A stretch of 64,000 nt of DNA, from the NCBI RefSeq assembly GCF_029714945.1, contig NZ_CP121634.1, positions 6,779,001 through 6,843,000 of the forward strand, written 5' to 3'. Origin of the DNA: Bradyrhizobium sp. CIAT3101 (GTDB lineage: Bacteria > Pseudomonadota > Alphaproteobacteria > Rhizobiales > Xanthobacteraceae). Position 1 is the stretch's first letter, and every line of letters begins with the position of its first letter. The notes beneath the pieces were generated by a model, which saw only the letters and a program-made list of their open reading frames with translations, searched no databases and was not told the DNA's origin. Made by a program: the position numbers and the translations under genes. Shown piece by piece: positions 54,126 through 63,604 of this stretch.

Positions 54126-54885
54126 TTAGATTAGTCCCCTTGGATGGCCAGCACTGCGACGGATGAGATCAAAATACTGGTTCAAACTAAGGAACACTTA
54201 TAAAGATCGGGCTTTTGGGAACCGTAGAGTTTTACGAAACCATCGCGCCATTTAATTTGATTATTCGGCGAAGATTGAATTACTAATTGGCTCAATCGAA
54301 CACTACCCGACCCGACGCGTGCGATCTGATAACCGCCGCCTACTATTGCCCCCGAATAGATCGGATCCACCAATGTCGTCCCCTTATTAAATCGAAGACT
54401 CCGATGCCGCGGCTGCATGCCCGCGGCACCTTATCTTGCCCCCAAACGCAACAAAATATGGTTAATTGCCTATTGAGGCGGCGCTGGGAACCCAAATTGT
54501 TCAAAATGTGAAACCTTTGGCCCTTTTTACCGGATATCCGCACCCGGTTACCTACAATTATCTTTGTGGTATCAAATAACCCTACACCCAACGCTGCCCG
54601 GTCCGGATTAGGTGCGGGAATGAGTACATCGGGAATCAATCATCCAGTTGCTGGTGATACGGAAGCGCGCCCCCACGGAATTCGGCCGGCCGCGACGCCT
54701 CAAGGACTTCGGTTCACTAACTATGGGCCCCATTTTAGAGCTCTTAACCTGGAGTTCCCTACGCAACCTGATTTGCGCGTTTACATAACCTTTCGAGTGG
54801 ACTCGCCTCGCCAACCGACCCGGCCTAGAGTTGGAGACTACTATTTCAAATCGTTTTCATTGCGTTCTTTTGAAGGTTGCCCGAA
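54126..54885. other. Long regulatory gap with a perfect hairpin
   Basis: 760 bp between the divergent giant-protein and HAD-UbiA genes. Frames of 75-108 codons are present on both strands but not protein-like. A perfect inverted repeat TGCCGCGG (54405-54412) and CCGCGGCA (54421-54428) with an 8-base loop is visible; no T run follows. Confidence 0.45.
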
Positions 54886-56343
54886 ATGCTGACGACCGTT
54901 CCGCATCCAACCGAAGCCGTTTCCGACGTCCTACGCAGGCCTTTGGTGGTCGACCTCGACGGCACCTTGATAAGAACAGATCTTCTAGTTGAAACCGGCT
55001 TTTCCGAGCTTGGAAGAAATCCCTGGTCTCTTCTAGGCCTCTGCACCGCTCTGTCGCAGGGCAAAGCTGCGCTGAAGCACCGGCTCGCCCAGTCTGCCGC
55101 GCTCGACCCCGCGACCCTCCCCTACGAGCAGGCAGTGCTGGCACGCATCGAAAGCGCAAGAGATGAGGGGCGTCCAGTTTACCTCGCATCCGCAAGCAAC
55201 GAGCGCTTAGTAAAAGCAGTCGCGGACCACCTCGGAATCTTCTCAGGTTGGTTCGCGTCGAACCAAACCGAAAATCTGGCCTCAGATACGAAAGCAGCGC
55301 GCCTCGTAGCCGAATTTGGCGAAGGTGGCTACGATTACATCGGAAACGACAGAGCAGATCTTCCTGTTTGGGCTAAGGCCGCCCGAGCCATCTCGATCCG
55401 AACTCCAGCAGCAGTCAGACGAGCTCTCGACCAACAAGGGGCGGAGCCAGAGCATTTATCGTCTCAACAACCGACTTGGAGAACCTGGGCAAAGTTGCTG
55501 CGCGTTCACCAGTACGCCAAGAACACACTAATTTTTGTTCCGCTCCTGCTCGCACATAGATTCTCGCTCGCGAGTATCACAGAAGCGGTTCTTGCCTTTA
55601 TGGCATTTTCACTATGTGCCTCGAGTGTGTATGTCGTAAACGATCTTGCTGATTTGCAGGCGGACCGGCGACATCCGACTAAAAGAAATCGCCCTCTCGC
55701 GAGTGGAGCTATTCCGCCTTCGCAAGGCATCCTTGCCGTCCCCGTTTTATTCGCATCATCCATGCTGGTTGGAGCGCTCGTTTCGCTGGAGTTCCTCGGC
55801 GTCCTTCTCGGCTACTTTGCTCTGACCACGGCATACTCGTTTATCCTCAAGCGAAAGATGCTTGTCGATGTCATTGCGTTAGCAATGCTTTATGTTGTCC
55901 GCCTCGTCGCCGGTGCAGCCGCCGTCGACGTCATGTTCTCCGAATGGCTCCTCGCATTCTCAATGTTCTTCTTCACCTCACTTGCGCTGATCAAACGCTA
56001 CGTCGAACTCGCCGTGAGGACGGACTCGGGTCTACCAGAGCCGGAGAACCGTAACTATAAGCTCGCTGATCTCGACGTCGTCGCGGGGCTCGCTGCAGCC
56101 GCCGGCTTTAACGCTATCACCGTCTTCGCGCTTTATATCTCGTCCGACGCTGTCCACTCGCTATATCGACACCCTCAATTCCTTTGGCTCATTTGCCCAG
56201 TGCTGCTCTATTGGATAAGCCGAGCCTTGATGATGGCCCACCGCAGACACATGGAGGACGACCCGATTGCATTTGCACTACGTGACAAAAACAGCCTCGT
56301 GGCCGGCTTGGTGGTCGGCGTACTTATTCTGTGCGCCATGTGA
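54886..56343 (+). CDS. HAD phosphatase-UbiA prenyltransferase fusion (DPPR-synthase-like)
   Basis: A 485-residue two-domain protein. Residues 1-195 are a HAD-like domain: VVDLDGTLIRTD (nucleophile Asp), VYLASASNERLV (motif II) and YDYIGNDRADLPVW (motif III acidic pair). Residues about 205-485 are a UbiA-family polyprenyl transferase with nine hydrophobic segments and the first aspartate motif VNDLADLQADRRHP. UbiA members of this branch transfer phosphoribose to decaprenyl phosphate; the HAD part could then remove the 5-phosphate. A GtrA gene follows 12 bp later. GAAGG precedes the ATG; a TTG nine bases upstream is less likely. Confidence 0.85.
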   Translation: MLTTVPHPTEAVSDVLRRPLVVDLDGTLIRTDLLVETGFSELGRNPWSLLGLCTALSQGKAALKHRLAQSAALDPATLPYEQAVLARIESARDEGRPVYLASASNERLVKAVADHLGIFSGWFASNQTENLASDTKAARLVAEFGEGGYDYIGNDRADLPVWAKAARAISIRTPAAVRRALDQQGAEPEHLSSQQPTWRTWAKLLRVHQYAKNTLIFVPLLLAHRFSLASITEAVLAFMAFSLCASSVYVVNDLADLQADRRHPTKRNRPLASGAIPPSQGILAVPVLFASSMLVGALVSLEFLGVLLGYFALTTAYSFILKRKMLVDVIALAMLYVVRLVAGAAAVDVMFSEWLLAFSMFFFTSLALIKRYVELAVRTDSGLPEPENRNYKLADLDVVAGLAAAAGFNAITVFALYISSDAVHSLYRHPQFLWLICPVLLYWISRALMMAHRRHMEDDPIAFALRDKNSLVAGLVVGVLILCAM

Positions 56344-56355
56344 CAGTAATCAACG

Positions 56356-56754
56356 ATGACTGTCGCTACACGTTATCTTCTGTTTGCGATGCTATCGATT
56401 GTCGCCAATCTTGCGGTGCAAAAGCTTGTCATCGAGGTATCGACGTCCCAAGCGGCCCTTATGGTCTCGATGATCTCAGGAACTGCCGCAGGGTTCGTGA
56501 TCAAATACGTTCTCGATAAGCGGTGGATATTCAACGACCGATACGCAGCATCCACAGCAGAGTTAAAGAAGATAGTCCTTTACGGCACATCCGGCGTGGC
56601 CACTACCGCCCTATTTTGGGCGACCGAACTATCCTTTTTCCATATTTGGCAATCAGACCTCGCAAAGTATGGCGGTGCCGGGCTGGGTCTAGCCGTCGGC
56701 TATGCTTCAAAATACGCGCTGGACAAATCCTTCGTGTTTCGAAAAGTCGCCTAA
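56356..56754 (+). CDS. GtrA-family membrane protein
   Basis: A 132-residue protein with four hydrophobic segments; GTAAGFVIKYVLDKRWIFND and YASKYALDKSFVFRK are the two duplicated GtrA motifs. GtrA proteins are thought to flip polyprenyl-phosphate-linked sugars across the inner membrane. Twelve bases after the HAD-UbiA gene, so co-transcribed. Its stop overlaps the convergent GT-C-like gene by four bases. Confidence 0.87.
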   Translation: MTVATRYLLFAMLSIVANLAVQKLVIEVSTSQAALMVSMISGTAAGFVIKYVLDKRWIFNDRYAASTAELKKIVLYGTSGVATTALFWATELSFFHIWQSDLAKYGGAGLGLAVGYASKYALDKSFVFRKVA

Positions 56755-58103
56755 TGCAAATCGCCGGCCTTTCCGCGCACTGTCAACTGCGCTTGCGGTC
56801 TCTCACTCAACAGGCCGTAGGCGGCCAAGACCGCGAGCAACGGCTCAACACCAGATCGAAGATTCCACCTGACGAGCCCCGCCGCAAACGCGGAAAGGAG
56901 CGTCGTTGCGATGACTATAATCATGATCCACATCCACATAGGCGTACGCCGTCCCGCTTGGGAGATCATCACGCCGGCCCTGCCAACTCCGAAAAGCACG
57001 ACCGCGTGGATGACTGTCCAGACAGCGAACAGAGCTACCAGCGTTCCGTTTCGCCTTAGCAATTCGGCAATAACACCTGCGATTCCGAATTGATCCCTCG
57101 TTTTCAGCCAGGAAAAGCCATCCGGCGTCTCCCCCAAACCGAGGTAGTTGCCAAAGAGATGATTGGCGCCGGGATTTAAGATCAGATTGAACGCGTCAGT
57201 ATAAAATGTATTTAGAAGTGATCGCGGGTGATCTGCAGCCAGTTGAAGAAACGGCAGCAACCCAAGACGACCAGTACTATCTAGCGGCAAAGACAGAATG
57301 CGATCAGCGCGAAGCGCCAGATTTGTTTGAAGATCCGCATTGGACGGACCCAAGCCGAAGTCTCCCACCAGTAAAAATCTCAACGTCATCCACGAAATAG
57401 GAAAAATGGCGTAGGAAAGCAGGGCCGCCAGCGGCGCCGTCCTGCGTGCGCTCGGAATGCAAGTTGCGAGTAATGTCGCCAATGACAACGGAATGAGAAG
57501 CCCTTGCGGGCGGATGAACGATGCCAACCCAAGGCAAGCGAATCCAATAAATAAGCGCGCTTGCGACAATACCTCACGCGACGGACCAACAGACAGACAG
57601 ACGCAGATCGTACCGGCGACAAGGAACGCGACGAACCAAGTCTCTGTCACCAGCAAATGCGGGTTCAACAAGCTTCCAGGCATCAAGATGATCATCATGG
57701 CTGCCACTGTCGCGATTTTTGCGCTAGCGGACACACGCACAACAAACAGATAGATCAGCATGATGGTCACCAATTCCAGACCGATCTGGCAGAGGATGAC
57801 AAGCTTCCGTCCCCCAATCGCGTACAAAGCCCAGTGCTGAAGAAAATCGCCCGGAACACCCGAGTTGAGGACTATGCTAGAAACTTCCGACGGTCTGGCC
57901 GCGAGAAGCTGATTAACATGATCGAGGCGTTCGCTTGCTCGATCTCCTCGAATGAAAGCGGTGGGATCGCCAATGTCGAACAGGAACAGGCAGAGGTGAA
58001 TGCCGATAAATGTCAGGCACAGCAGTACGCCGCACCGCATAACCGCGATGTCCCCTCGCTGCTCGTGTGGCTGCGAATATAGTAATCCCCCCGACTGAGT
58101 CAT
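56751..58103 (-). CDS. Polytopic membrane protein, GT-C glycosyltransferase-like
   Basis: A 450-residue protein with about ten membrane segments. Early acidic RGDRASERLDHVNQLLAARP in the first periplasmic loop, FIRPQGLLIPLSLATLL, and several further helices resemble the ArnT/GT39 style of lipid-linked sugar transferases. GGGAGC before the ATG at 58103 supports the start over the longer 20-residue extension. Convergent with GtrA. If the HAD-UbiA/GtrA pair makes polyprenyl-phospho-pentose, this is a candidate transferase using it (inference). Family assignment is moderate. Confidence 0.6.
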   Translation of the reverse strand: MTQSGGLLYSQPHEQRGDIAVMRCGVLLCLTFIGIHLCLFLFDIGDPTAFIRGDRASERLDHVNQLLAARPSEVSSIVLNSGVPGDFLQHWALYAIGGRKLVILCQIGLELVTIMLIYLFVVRVSASAKIATVAAMMIILMPGSLLNPHLLVTETWFVAFLVAGTICVCLSVGPSREVLSQARLFIGFACLGLASFIRPQGLLIPLSLATLLATCIPSARRTAPLAALLSYAIFPISWMTLRFLLVGDFGLGPSNADLQTNLALRADRILSLPLDSTGRLGLLPFLQLAADHPRSLLNTFYTDAFNLILNPGANHLFGNYLGLGETPDGFSWLKTRDQFGIAGVIAELLRRNGTLVALFAVWTVIHAVVLFGVGRAGVMISQAGRRTPMWMWIMIIVIATTLLSAFAAGLVRWNLRSGVEPLLAVLAAYGLLSERPQAQLTVRGKAGDLH

Positions 58104-58205
58104 TGGACAAGCTCCCGCGTCAACTAGATCGCCGCTGAACAACCTTCTCGAACTGGTCCCCAATGGCGATCGGCGACCGAACGAAGCCAGCTGACACAGC
58201 GCCTC

Positions 58206-59003
58206 TCAGGCCCGTTTTTGAATGAGGACAATGATATCTGTCTTGGGCCAAGCCAAAGATTGATAAGCCGACAGCCCTTTGAACATCCACCGATTCTCGA
58301 AGTGATAGCGAGGAGCAGAATTTATACCGTAGGAGCAATCGAGCCATTGGGCGTCCGAGAAGTGCTTTCTCAGTGCGCTAAATGAATTCAGCTTGTATGC
58401 AGTTGGAAATTTATCTTGCGCTTCGAAGCCCGGTTTAATCCATTTCAGAAGGCCGCGCTGGAGACCTTCCGGGAGCATACCAGCCACGATCCCGACATAA
58501 CTCCATCGATGTGGTGTACGAGCGCAGATCCAACCACCGGGCTTGAGGACTCTGAAGAACTCTGCAGCCAAGCGCGATGGATCTTGAATGTGCTCGAAGA
58601 CCCAATGTGCGATGATCAAATCAACGGACTCGTCCGCCAAGGGTAGCGGTTGATCGACCTTGATGACATGCTTTTCGTCAAGGAAAGGATGCTCGAGAAC
58701 CCCTTCATCGGCGTCGACGCCTATGACCTTGCGGACCTTGCCCTGAAATTTAGCAAGATGCTCTCTCAGTTCCCACTTCCCGCTCAGAAAAATCGCACCA
58801 CGACCTGCGCCAAAATCAAGCACGGTCATATCAGGTTGCAACAGCGCGTTGGCTCGAACAAGGAAGTCAACCTCACCATCGTCCCTCACGATTCCGCCCG
58901 CAACTACCTCGGGGCGAACGCGTGCCATAATTGGTGTCTTGCGGCGAGCGTGCGCCGGCTCGTTTGGTGTCTCGTCTGCGGAACGTTCCGTCACTATACT
59001 CAT
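58206..59003 (-). CDS. Class I SAM-dependent methyltransferase
   Basis: A 265-residue methyltransferase. TVLDFGAGRGAIFLSG is motif I, VIGVDADEGVLEHP the acidic ribose loop, VDLIIAHWVFEHIQDP motif post-II, and VLKPGGWICARTPHRWSY the following strand. GAGGTAG precedes the ATG. Located between polysaccharide genes, so it may methylate a sugar or lipid-linked precursor (inference); target not deducible. Confidence 0.85.
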   Translation of the reverse strand: MSIVTERSADETPNEPAHARRKTPIMARVRPEVVAGGIVRDDGEVDFLVRANALLQPDMTVLDFGAGRGAIFLSGKWELREHLAKFQGKVRKVIGVDADEGVLEHPFLDEKHVIKVDQPLPLADESVDLIIAHWVFEHIQDPSRLAAEFFRVLKPGGWICARTPHRWSYVGIVAGMLPEGLQRGLLKWIKPGFEAQDKFPTAYKLNSFSALRKHFSDAQWLDCSYGINSAPRYHFENRWMFKGLSAYQSLAWPKTDIIVLIQKRA

Positions 59004-59184
59004 GACAATCTACCTCCGAGCAACGCCGATCGAACATCGCGACCACTCGCGAGCGCTCTGCAAGAGGCACTCGATCTTCCAGAGCGTGGCAGGACTTCCA
59101 TTTATCACGAACTCCCTCGACTAGATCGCGGCTGACCAAAGCTCGGACGGATGAAGCCACCCACCCGTCCCGACAGAAATCGAT

Positions 59185-60504
59185 CTACCGTTTTTGGGAA
59201 GACAATCGCGATTGCTGGACGATCAGTCCAACAGCCATTGAAGTGAGGACTGTGCTTAGACATTTCGTCATAAAATTGCTTTCGGTGATATTGAGAATAA
59301 GAGTAACGGACCAAATTGCGAACGGAAAGATATTGACTGATGCCTGCCCGCGCGGGTTCGCGATCACCAACCGCATGCCGCTCCACAAAATTGCAGCAAA
59401 CGTTCCATAAATTACAGGAGAAAATACGTAGCCGAACTCAAGAAACTTATCGATCCAACCGTTGTCAACGCTCCATTCCGACATGTCCGCGGCGATTTTC
59501 GCTCCGAATCCCCCGCCGAACAGACTGTATCCCGAAGCATAGAAATTTTGCAGAATGATCGGCCAGAAATCGGCCCGGCCGCTGAGGTCCGTCGACTTTC
59601 CAAGAATCCCGATGATCACATAATTGAGGATACCTAGTTTGAAAGCGAGACCGATACCTGCGATGCCGATGGCAAACTTAACGAACATCGGCTGGCGGAG
59701 CGGAAACGGTAGGCGGGCGACAAAGTATGCCATGGACAGGAACGCGGGCACAATCACCGTAGCCACAATCCCCGTGGCGGATTGCGTACCGATTAGGCAG
59801 ACGAGGCTGCAAATCAAAAAGAAAGCCCATAGCGGCGCTGGAAATATCGATGTGCGATAGAAAAGCAGAAGCCCGAGCGTTACTCCCGAAAAGTAGCCCA
59901 GACCTTGTTTGTGACTGAACACTCCGCGCCACAATCCCGCGTGAACGGTCTGGTATGGGTCAGTCAGTTGATGAATGGCCGTCTCGGGAAACAATATGAC
60001 CCACAGGATACTCAATAAGCATCCCACCGCCATGGTCCGGACGACAAACCTGACGGATTGAAATCCGGGCAGCAACCCAACGATGACCAAGCCCAGCAGG
60101 GCAGTTGTCATATAAGTATTGGCCGCCTGGATCGTGGCAAAGCGGTTATAGGACCACGCTGCAGTGACGAAAGCGGTTATAATTGGCAACCAGATTTGCC
60201 ACGATTGGGAGACTAGCCCTCTGGTGGGCGGCGACGCGAGGATGGCCGCGAATACGAACATTTCGGAGCCAACCGTGATCATTTGAAGTACCGGCGAGCC
60301 GACCCAGCGGCCGGTCGCATCCATCGCCAATTGAATAGTAAATGCCGGAAAGGAGAAGATGAGAAAAATACCAAGCAACAGCCGCACCGGAAATGGCGAC
60401 GCTTGTGTAACGGCGCGCATTGCATTGAGCGGCTTGCTAGAGTTCGGTGACGAGGATCTTCGACCAACAACAGCGCCCATCGGGCGCGTCAGCAATTCAG
60501 GCAT
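59185..60504 (-). CDS. O-antigen ligase/ExoQ-type polysaccharide polymerase
   Basis: A 439-residue membrane protein with around eleven segments. The large periplasmic loop contains TDPYQTVHAGLWRGVFSHKQ, matching the ExoQ/Wzy polymerase signature in which Arg and His residues handle the lipid-linked repeat units. It ends near the methyltransferase (181-bp gap) on the same strand. Probably polymerises exopolysaccharide repeat units with the neighbouring ExoP-type protein. Confidence 0.87.
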   Translation of the reverse strand: MPELLTRPMGAVVGRRSSSPNSSKPLNAMRAVTQASPFPVRLLLGIFLIFSFPAFTIQLAMDATGRWVGSPVLQMITVGSEMFVFAAILASPPTRGLVSQSWQIWLPIITAFVTAAWSYNRFATIQAANTYMTTALLGLVIVGLLPGFQSVRFVVRTMAVGCLLSILWVILFPETAIHQLTDPYQTVHAGLWRGVFSHKQGLGYFSGVTLGLLLFYRTSIFPAPLWAFFLICSLVCLIGTQSATGIVATVIVPAFLSMAYFVARLPFPLRQPMFVKFAIGIAGIGLAFKLGILNYVIIGILGKSTDLSGRADFWPIILQNFYASGYSLFGGGFGAKIAADMSEWSVDNGWIDKFLEFGYVFSPVIYGTFAAILWSGMRLVIANPRGQASVNIFPFAIWSVTLILNITESNFMTKCLSTVLTSMAVGLIVQQSRLSSQKR

Positions 60505-60782
60505 TTTGACCTTCCGAAATTTACTCGGTCTCGACCGCCAAAACTACTAGTGTTGGCCTAGCGCGCGCCGCGCACTACAGGAGCGACACTCTGCAGCTTT
60601 AAGCCGCGCCAAACGCAAAAGCAACAATCGGCAATATTATTGTTATATTTCAGCATCTTAACTTTAATATAAATATCCAACGTCGGATTATTTTTGACCT
60701 GGGTTCCGCATGGAAGAAGCGAAGCAGGCGTGCTAGATTTAAATCTATATCAGTTCACGTGGCAATTAAATTGGATTTATTC
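60505..60782. other. AT-rich divergent intergenic region
   Basis: About 280 bp between the ExoQ- and ExoP-type genes; an AT-rich core at about 60630-60690 probably holds their divergent promoters. Confidence 0.4.
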
Positions 60783-63029
60783 ATGCTTCATGTAAGCAAG
60801 AATCATCAAGTTTCTCCATTCGATACAGAATCCTCAGATTTCCATTCAAGCTCAGGTTCGTCAGCTCAGTACATCCAAATGGTACTCGGGTTTCTTCGCC
60901 GTCAGGCGTGGGTGCTCGGGCTTGCTGGCTTGCTGGCCGTAATCACCACGGGCCTCTACCTGCTCGTTGCGCCTCCGTCCTACAAGGCCACCGCTACAGT
61001 GGGCATCGACACGACCAAGTTCCAGCTGTTTCAGCCCGCTGGCGAACTGATCATCGACACATCGTCGGCCGTTGAAAGCCAGCTTGAGATACTGAAGTCT
61101 GAGAAGCTAGCGCTTGAAGTCATCAAGAAGCTGCACCTGGCAGACGACGTTCCATCGCCGCAGGGCGGCCTGTTTGGATCGTCAAGACAGCCGACTGAGT
61201 TTGAATACACCAGGCAGCTCGTCGCTGTTCTTCAGAAGCATCTCACAGTGAAACGCCTCGGAATCGCGTGGATTATCGAGATCAGTTATGAAAGCCGTGA
61301 CCCCGAACAGGCCGCTCGATTCGCTAACGCGTTTGCAGATGCCTATATTACTGATCAGCTGGATTCGAAGTATCAGGCGACCCGGCAGGCGAGCACTTGG
61401 TTGGAAGGCCGAGTCAAGGAAACACGCGAGCAGACCTTGACCGCCCAACGGGCCGTTGTGGAATTCAAGGCCAAGAATAATATTGTAGACACCGGCGGGC
61501 GGCTGATGAGCGAGCAGCAGCTCACCGAACTAAATAGCCAGTTGCTGACAGCTCGAGGACAGACGTCAGAAGCTAAGGCGCGGCTCGAGCGTGTGAACGC
61601 TGTCGTGCAATCGGCACTGTCTGCAGACAATTCCAATGCTCTGGTAACCGACGTTCCTATCAACGAGACTATCGCCAAATTGCGGGCCCAGCTCATCGAC
61701 CTCACCACCAAAGAGAGGGAGTGGTCGGCCAAATTCGGAAGCGACCATCTCGCGGTCATCAATTTGCACAATCAGGCGAGGCAGGTTCGCTCAGGCATGG
61801 TCGACGAGCTCCGTCGGGTCGGCGAAGCGTTCAAGAGCGATTACGATCTTGCGCTCCGCAAGGAAAAGGGTCTTGAGACAGAAGTCGCTCAGGCGGTATC
61901 CCAGTCGGAGTCGTCGAGCCGGAACCAAGTCAAGTTGCGCGAACTTGAGAGTGTGGCGACAAGCACGAAGGAGCTCTACGACAATCTGAACAAGCGGTAT
62001 CTCGAATCCGTCGAACAAAAGTCCTTCCCGGTTACAGAAGCCCGGGTCATCACTCGCGCAGCGCCCGCGCTCGAGCGCGAATTTAAAACGCCCCTCAAGA
62101 TCGCTGTCGCAGTTCTCGGCGTAGGGATATCTCTGGGATTTGCAATAGCGTTTGTTCGCGAGTTTACCGACAACGTGTTTCGCAGTGTTGGCCAAATCGA
62201 GCGGAAGCTTCACAAGGATTGCATCACACCGGTGCCGCTGTGGAAAGAAGAGATCGACAGCAATCCAGCGCGCCCTCTCCCAACGGTAGCAGGAGAAAGA
62301 CGCCTCGTTCGGTCGAAGGGACCAGCTTGGGCCAGCATCGAGTCTCCGCTTTCGAGCCACGCTGAAGCCATGCGTTCTATAAAGTTGTCGATTGATCTGA
62401 ATTGCCCAGGCAAGGGTGCCAAGGTGATCGGTATGACATCCTCGCTTCCCAGAGAGGGCAAATCGACTGTCGCGGCCTCTCTTGCGCTAACCATAGCTGC
62501 CGCCGGAGCCAAAGTGATGCTCCTCGATTTCGATCTCCGAAATCCAGCGCTGACTCGCACGTTGGCCTCCCAAGCGAACGTCGGCTTTCTCGACGTTATC
62601 TCGGGAAGAACGCCGCTTACGGAAGCAATTTGGTCCGACCACACCAAGTACCTGTCGTTCCTGCCTACGATCACCAATGGTCTTTTCGTCCAAAGCAACG
62701 AGATCATGGGTGCGCAGCTCACAAAGACATTTATCGACAAGCTCCGGGAAGAGTATGCCTACATCATCGTAGACTTGCCGCCCCTTGCACCTGTAATTGA
62801 TGCAAAGGCAACAACCCACCTGATCGATGCATATCTGTTCGTTGTCGAATGGGGTGCCACGAAGGTTGACGTTGTCGAACACGCGCTTGGCAGAGCGCCC
62901 GGAATTTCCGAGAATACACTCGGGGTTATCCTGAACAAAGTCGACATGGATAAGCTGCATAAGTACGACGGTGAGACCCGGACCTACTATGTCAACAAGC
63001 ACTACTCGCAGTACGGATACACGCACTAG
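60783..63029 (+). CDS. ExoP/Wzc-type polysaccharide co-polymerase and tyrosine autokinase
   Basis: A 748-residue co-polymerase. An N-terminal Wzz domain with a membrane helix (VLGLAGLLAVITTGLYLL), a long periplasmic coiled coil (about 180-440), a second helix (LKIAVAVLGVGISLGFAIAF), then a cytoplasmic BY-kinase domain with GMTSSLPREGKSTVAASLA (Walker A), LLDFDLRNPALT (A') and YIIVDLPPLAPV (B). The C-terminus has a tyrosine cluster, YDGETRTYYVNKHYSQYGY, the likely autophosphorylation tail. Controls chain length and polymerisation with the ExoQ-type protein. ATG 60783 and GTG 60759 are both possible starts; neither has a strong ribosome site. Confidence 0.92.
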   Translation: MLHVSKNHQVSPFDTESSDFHSSSGSSAQYIQMVLGFLRRQAWVLGLAGLLAVITTGLYLLVAPPSYKATATVGIDTTKFQLFQPAGELIIDTSSAVESQLEILKSEKLALEVIKKLHLADDVPSPQGGLFGSSRQPTEFEYTRQLVAVLQKHLTVKRLGIAWIIEISYESRDPEQAARFANAFADAYITDQLDSKYQATRQASTWLEGRVKETREQTLTAQRAVVEFKAKNNIVDTGGRLMSEQQLTELNSQLLTARGQTSEAKARLERVNAVVQSALSADNSNALVTDVPINETIAKLRAQLIDLTTKEREWSAKFGSDHLAVINLHNQARQVRSGMVDELRRVGEAFKSDYDLALRKEKGLETEVAQAVSQSESSSRNQVKLRELESVATSTKELYDNLNKRYLESVEQKSFPVTEARVITRAAPALEREFKTPLKIAVAVLGVGISLGFAIAFVREFTDNVFRSVGQIERKLHKDCITPVPLWKEEIDSNPARPLPTVAGERRLVRSKGPAWASIESPLSSHAEAMRSIKLSIDLNCPGKGAKVIGMTSSLPREGKSTVAASLALTIAAAGAKVMLLDFDLRNPALTRTLASQANVGFLDVISGRTPLTEAIWSDHTKYLSFLPTITNGLFVQSNEIMGAQLTKTFIDKLREEYAYIIVDLPPLAPVIDAKATTHLIDAYLFVVEWGATKVDVVEHALGRAPGISENTLGVILNKVDMDKLHKYDGETRTYYVNKHYSQYGYTH

Positions 63030-63604
63030 AGTTTCGCACGGGCCCTCAGCCTTCCCAACGCCGCTCATCTCAATTGGGTGCAGCGTTGGATGGCGAAGTC
63101 TGCGTCTGATTGATAAGATTCCGTGGTGATTGGGTAGAGAACCTGACGCCCAGACGTCCGTAGCGGCCACTGCGTCCGCCTGCCATCTGATTTGATCCAT
63201 GAGAGGTGCCCGATCGGGATTAAGCGGTCGCGAACCCTATCATCCTAATGCGTTGAGCGAATGGTTGCCTCCTGCATCAACCGATCTCTATGGTGCTTCA
63301 GATGCGTCTGGTGCTTCCATCGAACACCGTCCTATTCTGGCTTCCGTGGCATCGGACTTGCCAGCTCCTATGCAATCGAGATTGCGTCTCCCGTCTCGTG
63401 CTTGCGTCGTTCTTCAGCTATCGTGCTGGATGGGCGCAGCCGGGCGTTGCTCCGTCGACAGATGACCTTCGGCCGCACTAGCCGCAATCCCCTGCCTCAC
63501 AGCCGCGAACTTTCAAATCGCCATGCCAGACTTGGCGCGATGGCTTAAGCTTAGAAGCAGGCAGCCTTAGCGAGCTTTCACCATGAAAGTTCCCTACTCC
63601 CGCT
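63030..63604. other. Gene-poor stretch
   Basis: 575 bp between ExoP and the flippase. Overlapping frames up to 95 codons are not protein-like. A 7-bp inverted repeat CCAACGC...GCGTTGG near 63056-63090 is visible but weak. Confidence 0.4.

Noticed and set aside
63199..63548. Overlapping plus-strand frames after the ExoP-type gene
   Set aside because: Three competing short frames with no protein-like features and no ribosome sites.
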